A DNA stretch of 45,109 nt from Candidatus Nitrosocaldus sp. (GTDB lineage: Archaea; Thermoproteota; Nitrososphaeria; Nitrososphaerales; Nitrosocaldaceae): the NCBI GenBank assembly GCA_025054855.1, contig JANWZS010000014.1, positions 1 through 45,109 on the forward strand, in the 5' to 3' direction. A model generated the notes under the pieces. That model had not been told where the DNA came from. It saw nothing but the letters and a program-made list of their open reading frames with translations, and searched no databases. Made by a program: the position numbers and the translations under genes. Of the stretch, positions 7,880 to 16,924 are shown in pieces. The number at the start of each line of letters is the position of its first letter. Position 1 is the first letter of the stretch.

Positions 7880-8896
7880 ATGCTCATCTACGCTGATTCT
7901 GGTGTAGTGGTTGAGTATAATGGTAAGAGGATAGCCCTGGACCCAAGCAAGGAGGCAGCAGCGACAGATATGATCTTCGTATCCCATGCACATACAGATC
8001 ATATGCATAGGCCCGTGGCTAGTAGGGCAAGGGTAGTAGCCTCGATGGAGACCCTAAGGATAGCAGAGGCCCGTGGATTCAGGTACCCTAACGCTACCCA
8101 TGAGCCTGATCCAGGAGTGCAGATGCTCAACTCTGGTCATGTGCTGGGCTCGAGGGCACTGCTCATAGATGATAAGATACTCTACACTGGCGATATATGC
8201 ACCAGGGATAGGGCATTCCTCAAGGGCGCAAGACTGCCGAGGTGTGATACCCTAATAATAGAGTCAACGTATGGGAGGAGGGGTTACAGGTTCCCAAGTG
8301 TAGATGATGTTGTGCATAGGGTGAATACGCTCATCTCAGAGATGTACTCCAAGGGCCTGCCAGTGATACTCATGGGCTACCCACTGGGCAAGGCACAGAT
8401 CATAACCAGCCTGTTCAGGCACTGGGAGCCCCTGTACATACATGAGAGCGTGGCAAGGATCAACAGCATATACAGGGAGCTGGGTGTGGAACTGGGCGAT
8501 GATCATGCTGTTGTGTACAGCAGTCATAGTGATGATGGTCGTGATGATGATGGTTATGGTTATGGTGGTCTGAAGCATGGCCCATGGCTCATGGTGGCAC
8601 CAAAGCAGAGCAACGACTCTACATTCGTAAGGATGATGAAGAAGCGTTACAATGCTGTAACCATAGCATTCACGGGCTGGGCATTGGCACCATGGCATAC
8701 AAGACTACATGACTACACTATACCGTTGAGTGACCACTGCGACTTTGATGAGCTCGTGCAGGTTGTAAATGCATGTAGACCAAACAGGGTGTACACATTC
8801 CATGGGTTTGCAGATGAGTTCGCATCCCATCTGAGGGGTATGGGCTACGATGCAGAGGCCATAGGAAGCAACAAGAGGATACTCGACTATATATAG
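7880..8896 (+). CDS. MBL-fold nuclease of the Lhr/ligase-associated type
   Basis: A 338-residue metallo-beta-lactamase-fold protein with the zinc/manganese motif HAHTDH at residues 36-41, followed by GHVLGSRALLIDD, LYTGDICTRD, DTLIIESTYGRR and later PLSDHCDFDELV and YTFHGF. This matches the beta-CASP-like exonuclease subfamily related to RNA 3'-processing factors. In bacteria it travels with ATP-dependent ligase and Lhr. A low-complexity insert (HSDDGRDDDGYGYGG) lies near residue 215-232. It is immediately followed by the Lhr-like helicase, so a common role in nucleic-acid repair is likely. RNA processing remains an alternative. Confidence 0.85.
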   Translation: MLIYADSGVVVEYNGKRIALDPSKEAAATDMIFVSHAHTDHMHRPVASRARVVASMETLRIAEARGFRYPNATHEPDPGVQMLNSGHVLGSRALLIDDKILYTGDICTRDRAFLKGARLPRCDTLIIESTYGRRGYRFPSVDDVVHRVNTLISEMYSKGLPVILMGYPLGKAQIITSLFRHWEPLYIHESVARINSIYRELGVELGDDHAVVYSSHSDDGRDDDGYGYGGLKHGPWLMVAPKQSNDSTFVRMMKKRYNAVTIAFTGWALAPWHTRLHDYTIPLSDHCDFDELVQVVNACRPNRVYTFHGFADEFASHLRGMGYDAEAIGSNKRILDYI

Positions 8897-8913
8897 TAGT
8901 CTTGCAGGACGTA

Positions 8914-11754
8914 ATGAATAATAGTGCTTCCATGCTGCGTAGCACGTGTATGATAAGGCATGCAGATGAACTCTACACTTACAGGGATGAGGATATAATA
9001 GATATGCTCGATCCCGTGCTCAAGGAGTGGTTTAGGAAGAGGTTCAGGTCGCTAACCCCTCCACAGAGGCATGCCATACCAAGCATACTCCAGGGGAACA
9101 ACACTCTGGTAGCGAGTCCAACTGGCTCAGGGAAGACGCTGAGTGCCTTCCTGAGCATAATAAGCGAACTCGTGAGGCTTGCAAGGAGCGACATGCTGGA
9201 GGATAAGGTCTACTGCATATACATAAGCCCACTCCGCTCGCTGAACAACGATATAGCGAAGAATCTTAGAGAGCCTCTGGATGAGTTATCTGCGCTGGAT
9301 GCATCAGTAGGCAAGATAAGGGTTGGGGTCAGGACTGGGGATACGCCGCAGAGCGAGAGGGCAAGGATGCTCAGGAGGCCCCCTCACATACTCATAACCA
9401 CGCCAGAGAGCATAGCGATAGTGCTTTGTGCACCAAGGTTCAGGGAGAGGTTCAGGGATGCCAGATGGGTTATAGTGGATGAGATACACGAGCTCTGCTC
9501 ATCCAAGAGGGGTGTGCATCTGAGCCTGAGTCTAGAGAGGCTACAGGAGATGTGCACTAACAGGTTGGTAAGGATAGGGTTGAGCGCTACACTGCACCCT
9601 CTGGAGGAGGTTGCTAGATTCCTAGTTGGTTACGATGATGCAGGGGAGGAGAGGGACTGTGTTGTAGTCGATGCGAGGTTCGTCAAGCCCATGAGCATAG
9701 TAACCATCTCCCCTGTAAGGGATATAGTGCATGCAAAGGCAGATGAGCTGAATAGGAGGATGTATGCAATCATCAGGGATATCATAAGGAGGAACAAGAC
9801 CACGCTCATATTCACCAACACAAGGTCTGGGGCTGAGAGAGTGGTATACCATCTCTCGAAGATGAATGTGGTTGATGCTGATGAGCTCGCTGCCCATCAC
9901 AGCTCACTCTCCAGGGAGATAAGGCTGGATGTAGAGGATAGGCTCAAGAATGGGAGGATGCGTGCTGTAGTGACCAGCACAAGCCTCGAGCTGGGCATAG
10001 ATATAGGGAGCATAGATGCAGTCGTGCAGATAGGCTCCCCCAAGTCCATAGCGAGGTGCATACAGAGGGTCGGCAGATCTGGTCACTCACTCGAGCTGGA
10101 GTCCAGAGGCTACCTCATAGCGATGGATAACGATGATCTCGTAGAGGATGCGGTTATGTGCATGAACGCAATGCGTGGCAAGATAGATAGCGTGCATATA
10201 CCAACCAACTGTCTGGATGTGCTTGCACAGCATCTGGTCGGATTGGCTATAGAGAGGAGGCAGAGGGTTGAGGATGCGTACAGGTTGGTAAGGAGGAGTT
10301 ACTGCTACAGGGATCTAAGCATGGAGAGCATGAGGAGGGTGCTTATGTACCTCGCTGGTATGTACAAGGGGCTGGAGGGGCACAAGGTCTACGGCAAGAT
10401 ATGGTACGATGAGGGTACGGATGAGTTCGGTAAGAGAGGGTCTACAGCAAGGATGATCTACGCTACCAACATAGGCACCATACCGGATGAGGTGGCAGTG
10501 AAGGTTTACACTAGGGATGGGAAGTGGGTGGGAAGCATAGAGGAGGAGTTCCTTGAGCGCCTGAGCCCTGGTGACATATTCGTGCTCGGGGGCAAGACCT
10601 ACGAGTTCATCTCGAGCAAGGGGCTGACAGCGGTGGTCAGGAGCGTTGAGGGGCTGAGACCAACCATACCTAGTTGGTTCAGCGAGATGCTTCCATTGAG
10701 CTTCGACCTCGGTGAGGAGATAGGGAGGTTAAGGGATGAGATATTCTCCATGCTTGAGCAGGGGATGACTGGAGAAGGAGAAGGGGGAGGAGGAGAAGGG
10801 GAGGAGGGGGTGGGTAATGGTAGGAGGAGGGGGAGGAGGAGAGGGCAGAGTAAGGGTAGGAGCAGCAATAGTAGTAGTAGTAGTAGTGATGGGGCAGTGT
10901 ATGGTGGGGATGCTGGTTATAGGGTAGAAGTGATGGTTAAGGATAGGATAGCAAGGATGATCATGGAGAGGTTATATGCAGATGAGAATGCTGCACATGC
11001 CATAGTTGAGTACATGTACGCACAGTACAGATTCCTTAGGGTTCTGGGCATCCATGAGCATCCGAGTGATAGGAACCTCATGGTGGAGCACTATGTCGAT
11101 GAGCATGGTAGGGACAACCTGATATTCCACTGCGTATTCGGTAGGAGGGTCAACGATGCACTTGCAAGGGCGTACGCCTACGCTGCCAGGCTCATCCTCA
11201 GGAGGAACGTTGCGGTTACCGTGAGCGACAGTGCGTTCATGCTGACACTTGGGGATGCTGGCGTTGAGGATATGGCATCGTTAGCAGGGAGGATCATCTC
11301 TACGGTCAACTCCTCCAACATAAGATCGCTCCTGCTGAATGCCATCAAGAGTACGGAGATGGTCAGAACCAGGTTCAGGCACTGTGCAACAAGATCGCTG
11401 ATGGTGCTCAGGAACTACAAGGGTTACGAGGTCACGGTTGCAAGGCAGCAGACCAACGCTGAGATACTGATGAGGCTGTGCGAGAGGCTAGATAACTTCC
11501 CAGTCCTCGAGGAGACGTACAGGGAGGTTATGGAGGATCTGATGGATGTGAGGAGGGCGGAGCATGTGCTCAGGGATGTGGAGGAGGGTAGGAGGAGGTT
11601 CGTATTCTACAGTGCCAGGGATGTACCATCACCGTTCAGCCACATGCTCATAGTCTCTGGCTACAGCGATGTCGTGCTGATGGAGGATAGGAGGGAGATG
11701 CTCGAGGCGCTTCATGAACTGGTTATGAGGAGGATAGGTGGTAGCAGTGACTAG
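8914..11754 (+). CDS. lhr: Lhr-type DEAD/DEAH superfamily 2 helicase
   Basis: A large helicase (946 aa) with ASPTGSGKT (motif I), ISPLRSLNND (Ia), VDEIHEL (II), GLSATL (III), TSTSLELGIDIG (V) and QRVGRSGH (VI), then the long Lhr-Core C-terminal region with winged-helix and other domains. Lhr proteins are ATP-dependent 3'-5' translocases acting on DNA or RNA-DNA duplexes. A 45-residue Gly/Glu/Arg/Ser insertion (about 10768-10900) interrupts the C-terminal part and looks like simple-sequence expansion. The frame starts at TTG 8902. ATG 8914 is preferred; 8932 and 8950 are alternatives. It starts 17 bp after the nuclease gene and likely shares its transcript. Confidence 0.93.
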   Translation: MNNSASMLRSTCMIRHADELYTYRDEDIIDMLDPVLKEWFRKRFRSLTPPQRHAIPSILQGNNTLVASPTGSGKTLSAFLSIISELVRLARSDMLEDKVYCIYISPLRSLNNDIAKNLREPLDELSALDASVGKIRVGVRTGDTPQSERARMLRRPPHILITTPESIAIVLCAPRFRERFRDARWVIVDEIHELCSSKRGVHLSLSLERLQEMCTNRLVRIGLSATLHPLEEVARFLVGYDDAGEERDCVVVDARFVKPMSIVTISPVRDIVHAKADELNRRMYAIIRDIIRRNKTTLIFTNTRSGAERVVYHLSKMNVVDADELAAHHSSLSREIRLDVEDRLKNGRMRAVVTSTSLELGIDIGSIDAVVQIGSPKSIARCIQRVGRSGHSLELESRGYLIAMDNDDLVEDAVMCMNAMRGKIDSVHIPTNCLDVLAQHLVGLAIERRQRVEDAYRLVRRSYCYRDLSMESMRRVLMYLAGMYKGLEGHKVYGKIWYDEGTDEFGKRGSTARMIYATNIGTIPDEVAVKVYTRDGKWVGSIEEEFLERLSPGDIFVLGGKTYEFISSKGLTAVVRSVEGLRPTIPSWFSEMLPLSFDLGEEIGRLRDEIFSMLEQGMTGEGEGGGGEGEEGVGNGRRRGRRRGQSKGRSSNSSSSSSDGAVYGGDAGYRVEVMVKDRIARMIMERLYADENAAHAIVEYMYAQYRFLRVLGIHEHPSDRNLMVEHYVDEHGRDNLIFHCVFGRRVNDALARAYAYAARLILRRNVAVTVSDSAFMLTLGDAGVEDMASLAGRIISTVNSSNIRSLLLNAIKSTEMVRTRFRHCATRSLMVLRNYKGYEVTVARQQTNAEILMRLCERLDNFPVLEETYREVMEDLMDVRRAEHVLRDVEEGRRRFVFYSARDVPSPFSHMLIVSGYSDVVLMEDRREMLEALHELVMRRIGGSSD

Positions 11755-11879
11755 TAGGGATGGGTAGATAGGGGCTATGAGTAGATAAAGGGTAAGGGAA
11801 GGGTAGGGCTCAAATGTGCATCCACAAGAAGGAGATAAGGAATATACCTGCCTCTATGTTGCCTTCTACCTGATCTGGC

Positions 11880-12710
11880 TTGGGTATAGATCTCATCGAG
11901 TTGGAGGAGGGGGTGAGCATAGCGAGCCCCTATCCATGCGTGTACCTTGAGGAGCAGAGCACGCTACTGTTTGCTGATACACATCTGGGCTTGGAGGAGC
12001 AGAGGGAGAGGCTCGGCATACACATACCCTATCCTGTGACCGAGCATATCATAGAGTGCATACTGAGACCTGTGAGGGAGCTCTCATGCAGGAGGGTTAT
12101 GATACTCGGGGATGTCAAGCATGAGTTTGGGAGGCCCAGTGCCGAGGAGTGGTACTCCCTGAAGAAGCTCGTTGGTGCACTGCGCAGGAGCAACTGCGAT
12201 CTGGAAGTGGTAAGAGGGAACCACGACAACTACATAATCTACATACTCAATGAGTTGGGTGTTAGACTGCACGATCCCCATGCACTGCTCGAGCGCAGTG
12301 ATGGTAGCAGGATACTGCTCATCCATGGTCACCTGGAGAGTGGGTTGATGTACGATGAGTCGCAGCATATAAGGCTTGTGGTCATGGGGCATGAGCATCC
12401 GTCCATAGCCATAAAGGATGATCTAGGCGCAAAGCATAGGTTCAAGGCATTCCTGTACGGTAAGGCGATGGTGCATGGTGCTCCTGGCACCTCCAACTCG
12501 ACCGATCGAGGCCAGAGTACAGATGTAAGAATACTGGTTCTCCCATCGCTCTCCCCATTGGCCTACGGCAATCCACTCAACGAGAATACAGTGATAAAGA
12601 GCCCCGTGCTGAGGCGCATAGGCGTTGAGTGGCTGACACCATACCTCATAGAGGTGGGCATGATGGTGAAGAGGTTCCCAGAGGTGCGTCACCTCATGCC
12701 TGCCAGATAG
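11880..12710 (+). CDS. PdeM/SbcD-related metallophosphoesterase
   Basis: Calcineurin-like phosphoesterase of the archaeal SbcD-related group, homologous in motifs to bacterial ligase-associated PdeM. Metal-ligand motifs in order: DTHLG (33-37), GDVKHEF (77-83), RGNHDNY (112-118), HGH (149-151) and GHEHPS (170-175). Expected activity is Mn-dependent phosphodiesterase or endonuclease on DNA. No ATG is available: an in-frame stop lies just upstream, so translation starts at TTG 11880 or GTG 11913. The fixed association with Lhr and an MBL nuclease suggests DNA repair. It lies 125 bp after lhr. Confidence 0.9.
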   Translation: MGIDLIELEEGVSIASPYPCVYLEEQSTLLFADTHLGLEEQRERLGIHIPYPVTEHIIECILRPVRELSCRRVMILGDVKHEFGRPSAEEWYSLKKLVGALRRSNCDLEVVRGNHDNYIIYILNELGVRLHDPHALLERSDGSRILLIHGHLESGLMYDESQHIRLVVMGHEHPSIAIKDDLGAKHRFKAFLYGKAMVHGAPGTSNSTDRGQSTDVRILVLPSLSPLAYGNPLNENTVIKSPVLRRIGVEWLTPYLIEVGMMVKRFPEVRHLMPAR

Positions 12711-12731
12711 ACATGATGCATATGCAGCTAC

Positions 12732-13823
12732 CTACCTGCCGTATGAATCCCTGAAGTAGGGGATCACCTTCCTGCCGAAGAGCTCTATGTTCTTGTACAG
12801 TCCTTCGCCCCAGAACCTTATTATAAAGTGCTCAACCCCAGCCTTGATGAACCTCTCTATGCTTGGTATCACATCATCTGGCTTCCCTATACCTATGGCT
12901 GATCTGGCTATGCTGTCAGGTATCTGCTGTGCAGCCTCCCTCATCCTCTGCATCAGATCTGGCCTAGACATGGCATACTCTGTGAAGTACTGCCTAAAGT
13001 CGAAGTCCTTGGGCATCTCCATGTTGTACACCTTGAGGAGTTCAGGCTTGTAGAGGCTGACCTTCACAGCACTCCTCAGCTTGAGCCATGCCTCCTCAGG
13101 GTCCTCCGTAAAGTACACATCGTAGTCTAGCCCACGCTCGACCACATCCTCTCTACCATGGGCCTTAGCCTTCTCCGCTATAATCCTTGAGTGGTGCTCG
13201 TACAGCTCAGGTGTGTATGCTATTGGTAGCCAACCATCACCGTACTTTGCGGTTATCTCGAGCGTCCTCTGTGCACCTGCTGCTATGAATATTGGTGGCC
13301 TGGGCTGCTGTATGCTCCTGGTCTGCAGGCATGCATTGTTCAGCCTGTAGAACTTGCCCTCGAAGCTGACCCTCTCATCTGGCGAGGATCTGAAGAGCAA
13401 CTGTATCACCTGCAGTTGCTCCTCTAGCCTGGATACGGGCTTGTCCCACTGGATACCAAAGTCGTTTATGTTCTGTGCCTCGCCAGCACCTATGCCGAGT
13501 ATCGCTCTTCCCTTGGATACCCTGTCGAGTGTAACGGTCTGCAGCGCAACGGTCGATGGATGCCTCCTTATGGCATCGGTGACGCATGTGCCGAGCATTA
13601 CGTTCTTTGTGACCTGAGATGCGGCAGCGAGTAGTATCCATGCATCGTTGACTATGGCCTTGGGCCACTGGGGCACGTTGGTGTGATCCATGCTCCATAC
13701 CGAGTCGTAGCCTAGCCTATCGGCAAGCATGTACGCCATCAGCTGCTGATCCTCACCGAGTCCTAATCTGGCAACGTTCAACCCATTCTGTATCCCAAAC
13801 CTTATCCTCCCATCTCTAGCCAT
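12732..13823 (-). CDS. LLM-class (luciferase-like, probably F420-dependent) oxidoreductase
   Basis: A TIM-barrel flavin/F420 oxidoreductase of the luciferase-like family, related in layout to methylene-H4MPT reductase (Mer). Seen: RIRFGIQNG at the N-terminus, GYDSVWSMDHT, the conserved LGTCVTDAIRRHPSTVALQ strand-helix and GRAILGIGAGEAQN, then PPIFIAAGAQRTLEI. Size is 363 aa. The exact substrate cannot be read from sequence. In an archaeon F420 is the likely cofactor. ATG 13823 is 28 bp from a TTTATTAG box (about 13848-13855), making it the probable leaderless start. ATG 13835 would add four residues. It converges with the phosphoesterase gene. Confidence 0.85.
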   Translation of the reverse strand: MARDGRIRFGIQNGLNVARLGLGEDQQLMAYMLADRLGYDSVWSMDHTNVPQWPKAIVNDAWILLAAASQVTKNVMLGTCVTDAIRRHPSTVALQTVTLDRVSKGRAILGIGAGEAQNINDFGIQWDKPVSRLEEQLQVIQLLFRSSPDERVSFEGKFYRLNNACLQTRSIQQPRPPIFIAAGAQRTLEITAKYGDGWLPIAYTPELYEHHSRIIAEKAKAHGREDVVERGLDYDVYFTEDPEEAWLKLRSAVKVSLYKPELLKVYNMEMPKDFDFRQYFTEYAMSRPDLMQRMREAAQQIPDSIARSAIGIGKPDDVIPSIERFIKAGVEHFIIRFWGEGLYKNIELFGRKVIPYFRDSYGR

Positions 13824-13933
13824 GCAATTACTCATAGCCAGGTTACTAATAAACTAATTCGTACAAGGAGATCAAAGAATTGAAGGATGTTTGTTGCTGT
13901 CATAGTTGGCGATTATCATGGTTGGTGCCCTTG

Positions 13934-15031
13934 CTAGGCCACCTTTATCACGGCCCTCCCCCTTATCCCTCCCTTCTCCAGCTTCTCAAACGCCTCGTTG
14001 ATCTCATCCAGCCTGAACCTCTCCGAGATCATGTTCGCAACATCTATCACTCCCTTGCTTGCCAGTGATATTATCTCTGGCATATCTATCCTGGGCTTAC
14101 CACCATACGAGCCTATTATATGCACTCCCTTCCTCACTAGGAAGTTTATCTCGAACCCTGCCTCGTTACCCTTGGATGATAGCCCCACGAGCACTGCCCT
14201 GCCCCCAGACCTAACTGATCTTATCGCACTGCCTATGGTCTCCCTCATCCCTATAACCTCTATCGCAGCATCCACACCCCTACCATCAGTGATATCCATT
14301 ATTGCCTTGACAGGGTCCTCCCTCTTTGAGTTTATAACATGCTTTGCTCCTATACTCTTGGCATACTCCAGCTTCTCATCCCTTATGTCTATTGCTATGA
14401 CATCGGTGTTGAATACCCTGCTTGCTATCTGCACGACATTGCTCCCCACGCCTCCTATCCCGTACACTGCTACCTGCTCAGCCGGCTTGAGGGAGGCGTT
14501 CCTGCATGCACCATATGCAGTCATTATAGCACAGCCGAGTATTGATGCATCATCTATGTTCATACCATCTGGTATCCTGAAGACTGAGGTTGCTGGTATG
14601 ACTGAGTGCTCTGCATGTGCTGCCATGGAGTACATGTACACAGTACTCCCATCCTTTGCGCTCAACCTGCTCGTACCATCGTAGTAGACGCCCTTGAGCC
14701 TGTTGTAGTTGTAGAAGCTCTCGCACAGATCCTCATTGCCACGTATGCATAGCCTGCACCTCCCGCATGGCAGTATGAATGGCCCAACTACCCTATCGCC
14801 CCTCTGCACGTTATCAACCCCATTGCCCACAGCCTCAACTATGCCAGAGACCTCGTGCCCAAGCACAGCCGGTAGCGGGAATGGTATGTGCCCTCTAAGC
14901 ACATGCAGGTCTGTATGGCAGAGTCCCACTGCGCTGACCCTTATGAGTACCTCGTTGTCCTTGGGCTTGGGATCGTTCAACTCCTCTATGCGGAGTCCAG
15001 ACTCGACGGATCTGAGCACTGCTGCCTTCAT
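13934..15031 (-). CDS. Zinc-dependent medium-chain alcohol dehydrogenase
   Basis: A 365-residue MDR protein. Catalytic zinc ligands lie in GLCHTDLHVL and the GHEVSG motif. Structural-zinc cysteines are in CGRCRLCIRGNEDLC. The Rossmann fingerprint is GIGGVGSNVVQIA. Closest in layout to NAD(P)-dependent alcohol/aldehyde reductases. In Thaumarchaeota a semialdehyde or acryloyl-CoA reductase role in the 3HP/4HB cycle is possible, but the sequence does not decide. The ATG at 15031 lies about 26 bp after a TTTAAGTA box. The next gene upstream is citrate synthase on the same strand, with a 111-bp gap. Confidence 0.88.
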   Translation of the reverse strand: MKAAVLRSVESGLRIEELNDPKPKDNEVLIRVSAVGLCHTDLHVLRGHIPFPLPAVLGHEVSGIVEAVGNGVDNVQRGDRVVGPFILPCGRCRLCIRGNEDLCESFYNYNRLKGVYYDGTSRLSAKDGSTVYMYSMAAHAEHSVIPATSVFRIPDGMNIDDASILGCAIMTAYGACRNASLKPAEQVAVYGIGGVGSNVVQIASRVFNTDVIAIDIRDEKLEYAKSIGAKHVINSKREDPVKAIMDITDGRGVDAAIEVIGMRETIGSAIRSVRSGGRAVLVGLSSKGNEAGFEINFLVRKGVHIIGSYGGKPRIDMPEIISLASKGVIDVANMISERFRLDEINEAFEKLEKGGIRGRAVIKVA

Positions 15032-15142
15032 GCAAGAGGTTAATGTACATGCATACTTAAACCAATCTCTGATTGACTGCTGGTAAGATGATAAGGTATG
15101 GGAGGTAGCAGGTGTGGTATGATCTTATCGTTCATCATCATG

Positions 15143-16327
15143 CTATGCCTGCTTCGCCGTATCGCTACCCCTCTTCTGCACTGGCACATACTCACAGCCG
15201 AGTGGCCCACAGTACCTCCCAACGTACGTTGCTGCTGGCCTGTACAGCACGGGCTTCGGCTGTGCCTCAGCAAACTTCTCCTCTATGACGTGTGCACACC
15301 ATCCAGATATCCTTGCCATTGCGAATATGCACGTGTACAGATCCATGGGTATGCCCATTGCGTAGTATACGGATGCGCTGTAGAGATCAACGTTTGCGTA
15401 TATCTCCACACCCCTCCTCCTCCTCACCTCCTCCTTTGCCACCTGCTCCATCCTGCTCGTTATTGAGTACCACCTGCTCCCTGTCTTCGCTGCAAGCCTC
15501 CTGCTCATCTCTCTGAGGACCTTTGCCCTGGGGTCATCGGTCTTGTACACTGCATGCCCAAGGCCCATTATCTTATCCCCAGCATCGAGCCTTGCCTTGA
15601 CCCACTCCTCAACCCTGCTCTCATCCCCTATCTCTAGCAGGTTCCTCATCACAGCAACGTTTGCCCCTCCATGGAGGTCGCCAGAGAGCGCTGCTATGGC
15701 AGCGCATATACATGCGTACATGTGTGCCCTGGTAGATGCCACCTGCCTTGCAGCGAACGTCGAGGCGTTGAAGCTGTGCTCTGCATGGAGTATAAGGCAT
15801 ATATCGAACATCCTAGCAGTCTCCCTATCTGGCACGCTCCCCAGGAGCATGTAGAGCGTGTTTGCTGCATGGGAGAGATCAGGGTTTGGCTCTGGTATGG
15901 GCCTGTTGCTCCTTATCGCATTCCATGTGGCGACTATGGTGGGTAACTTTGCGATCAGGCTTGTACTCCTCTCAAGGTTTGCTGGCTTGCTCTCATCTAT
16001 TGGATCATAATCTGCGAGCATCGCTACGGATGAGATGAGCACATCCATGGGCCTTGCATCCCTCGATCTATGAAGCATTGCATCTGTAACCTCCTTGGGG
16101 AGGGCCCTTGCCCCTCTCAGATGCTCATCGAACTCCTCGAGCTGCTCCTTGGTTGGGAGATCGCCATAGAGCAGTAGGTACGACGTCTCCTCGAATGTAG
16201 AGTTCTTTGCCAGATCGAATATATCGTAGCCCCTGTAGAGTAGCCTACCATTCTCCCCATCTATTAGACAGAGCTTGGTATCGGCAACCTCCACATTCCT
16301 TAGGCCTATGTTCTTTATGCTGAACAC
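15143..16327 (-). CDS. gltA: Citrate synthase
   Basis: Condenses oxaloacetate and acetyl-CoA. Seen: the N-terminal LCLIDGENGRLLYRGYDI (archaeal/2-methylcitrate synthase-like short form), then LILHAEHSFNASTFAAR with the first catalytic His, GLGHAVYKTDDPRAKVL with the second, and ANVDLYSASVYYAMGIP with the C-terminal catalytic Asp. At 394 aa it is the compact type. ATG 16327 is about 26 bp from a CTTTAATAA box. With acetyl-CoA synthetase 2 kb away it marks central carbon metabolism. A 2-methylcitrate synthase activity cannot be excluded. Confidence 0.95.
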   Translation of the reverse strand: MFSIKNIGLRNVEVADTKLCLIDGENGRLLYRGYDIFDLAKNSTFEETSYLLLYGDLPTKEQLEEFDEHLRGARALPKEVTDAMLHRSRDARPMDVLISSVAMLADYDPIDESKPANLERSTSLIAKLPTIVATWNAIRSNRPIPEPNPDLSHAANTLYMLLGSVPDRETARMFDICLILHAEHSFNASTFAARQVASTRAHMYACICAAIAALSGDLHGGANVAVMRNLLEIGDESRVEEWVKARLDAGDKIMGLGHAVYKTDDPRAKVLREMSRRLAAKTGSRWYSITSRMEQVAKEEVRRRRGVEIYANVDLYSASVYYAMGIPMDLYTCIFAMARISGWCAHVIEEKFAEAQPKPVLYRPAATYVGRYCGPLGCEYVPVQKRGSDTAKQA

Positions 16328-16403
16328 ATACTTAGTTTTGCTGGGGGATTATTAAAGTTAAGGCCGTAACATGGCCTGATACATGGATGTGGATGCTATG
16401 AAA

Positions 16404-16415
16404 CATTAATATAAT
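16404..16415 (+). promoter_or_regulatory. TATA-like box for the zinc-ribbon membrane protein
   Basis: ATTAATATAATT, centred about 28 bp before the ATG at 16438. The next TATA-like element on the opposite strand (about 16349-16358) serves citrate synthase. Confidence 0.5.
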
Positions 16416-16437
16416 TTGTAGCCATAATAGTAGTAGT

Positions 16438-16650
16438 ATGGTCTGGGTGTACGTTGTGGTTGGCCTGCTCATAATACTGGTGCTTGTTGTGCTACTCAAG
16501 GGTGAGAGGAGATCCACGACGCACAGCAGGGGCCATGGCCAGTACCATGATATGAGTGGTACACTGACGATATGCCTGTCGTGTGGGAGCAGGTTCAGGG
16601 GGTCCAAGTGCCCCTACTGTGGATTCGAGCATGCAGAGCACAGGTTATAG
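16438..16650 (+). CDS. Small single-pass membrane protein with C-terminal zinc ribbon
   Basis: 70 residues. Residues 2-20 are a hydrophobic helix (VWVYVVVGLLIILVLVVLL) followed by a basic stretch, so the C-terminus is probably cytoplasmic. The tail holds ICLSCGSRF and KCPYCGFEH, two CxxC pairs separated by about 8 residues, forming a minimal zinc ribbon. Function unknown. Such fusions are common as small archaeal membrane regulators or assembly factors. A clear TATA-like box lies at 16404-16415. Confidence 0.75.
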   Translation: MVWVYVVVGLLIILVLVVLLKGERRSTTHSRGHGQYHDMSGTLTICLSCGSRFRGSKCPYCGFEHAEHRL

Positions 16651-16684
16651 CAGGTGGATGCATGAACATGAACACACGTGTGAC

Positions 16685-16703
16685 TATCCCTCCTTGAGGG
16701 GTA
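16685..16703. other. Hairpin after the zinc-ribbon gene
   Basis: TATCCCTC and GAGGGGTA can form an 8-bp stem (one T-G pair) around the loop CTT, 35 bp after the stop at 16650. It lacks the T-run expected of an archaeal terminator, so its role is uncertain. Confidence 0.35.
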
Positions 16704-16836
16704 TCTACTCTCCTGTATACCATCCTTGCTTGCGTGTGTGAATGCATGCGTATTATGCTTGTGCAGGTGCATTGGTACAGATCAGATACAAGTATATGCT
16801 ATGCCTGCCCGTATGAGGTGTAGATGCAATCCAGGT

Positions 16837-16888
16837 GGATATGGATGGATGGATCAATGGATGGATGGATGAATGGATGGATGGATGA
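16837..16888. repeat. (TGGA)n tract before the secreted-protein gene
   Basis: Nine or more ATGG units, with single-base interruptions (CAATGG, GAATGG), ending about 37 bp before the ATG at 16925. It is the same tetranucleotide, in the same sense relative to the downstream gene, as the tracts before the cyclo-ligase and Nudix genes. The rest of the 16651-16924 gap holds the hairpin at 16685-16703 and nothing else I can name. Confidence 0.9.
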
Positions 16889-16924
16889 GGGTGTTATGCA
16901 AGGTACCAGGGATAGACTTTTACC

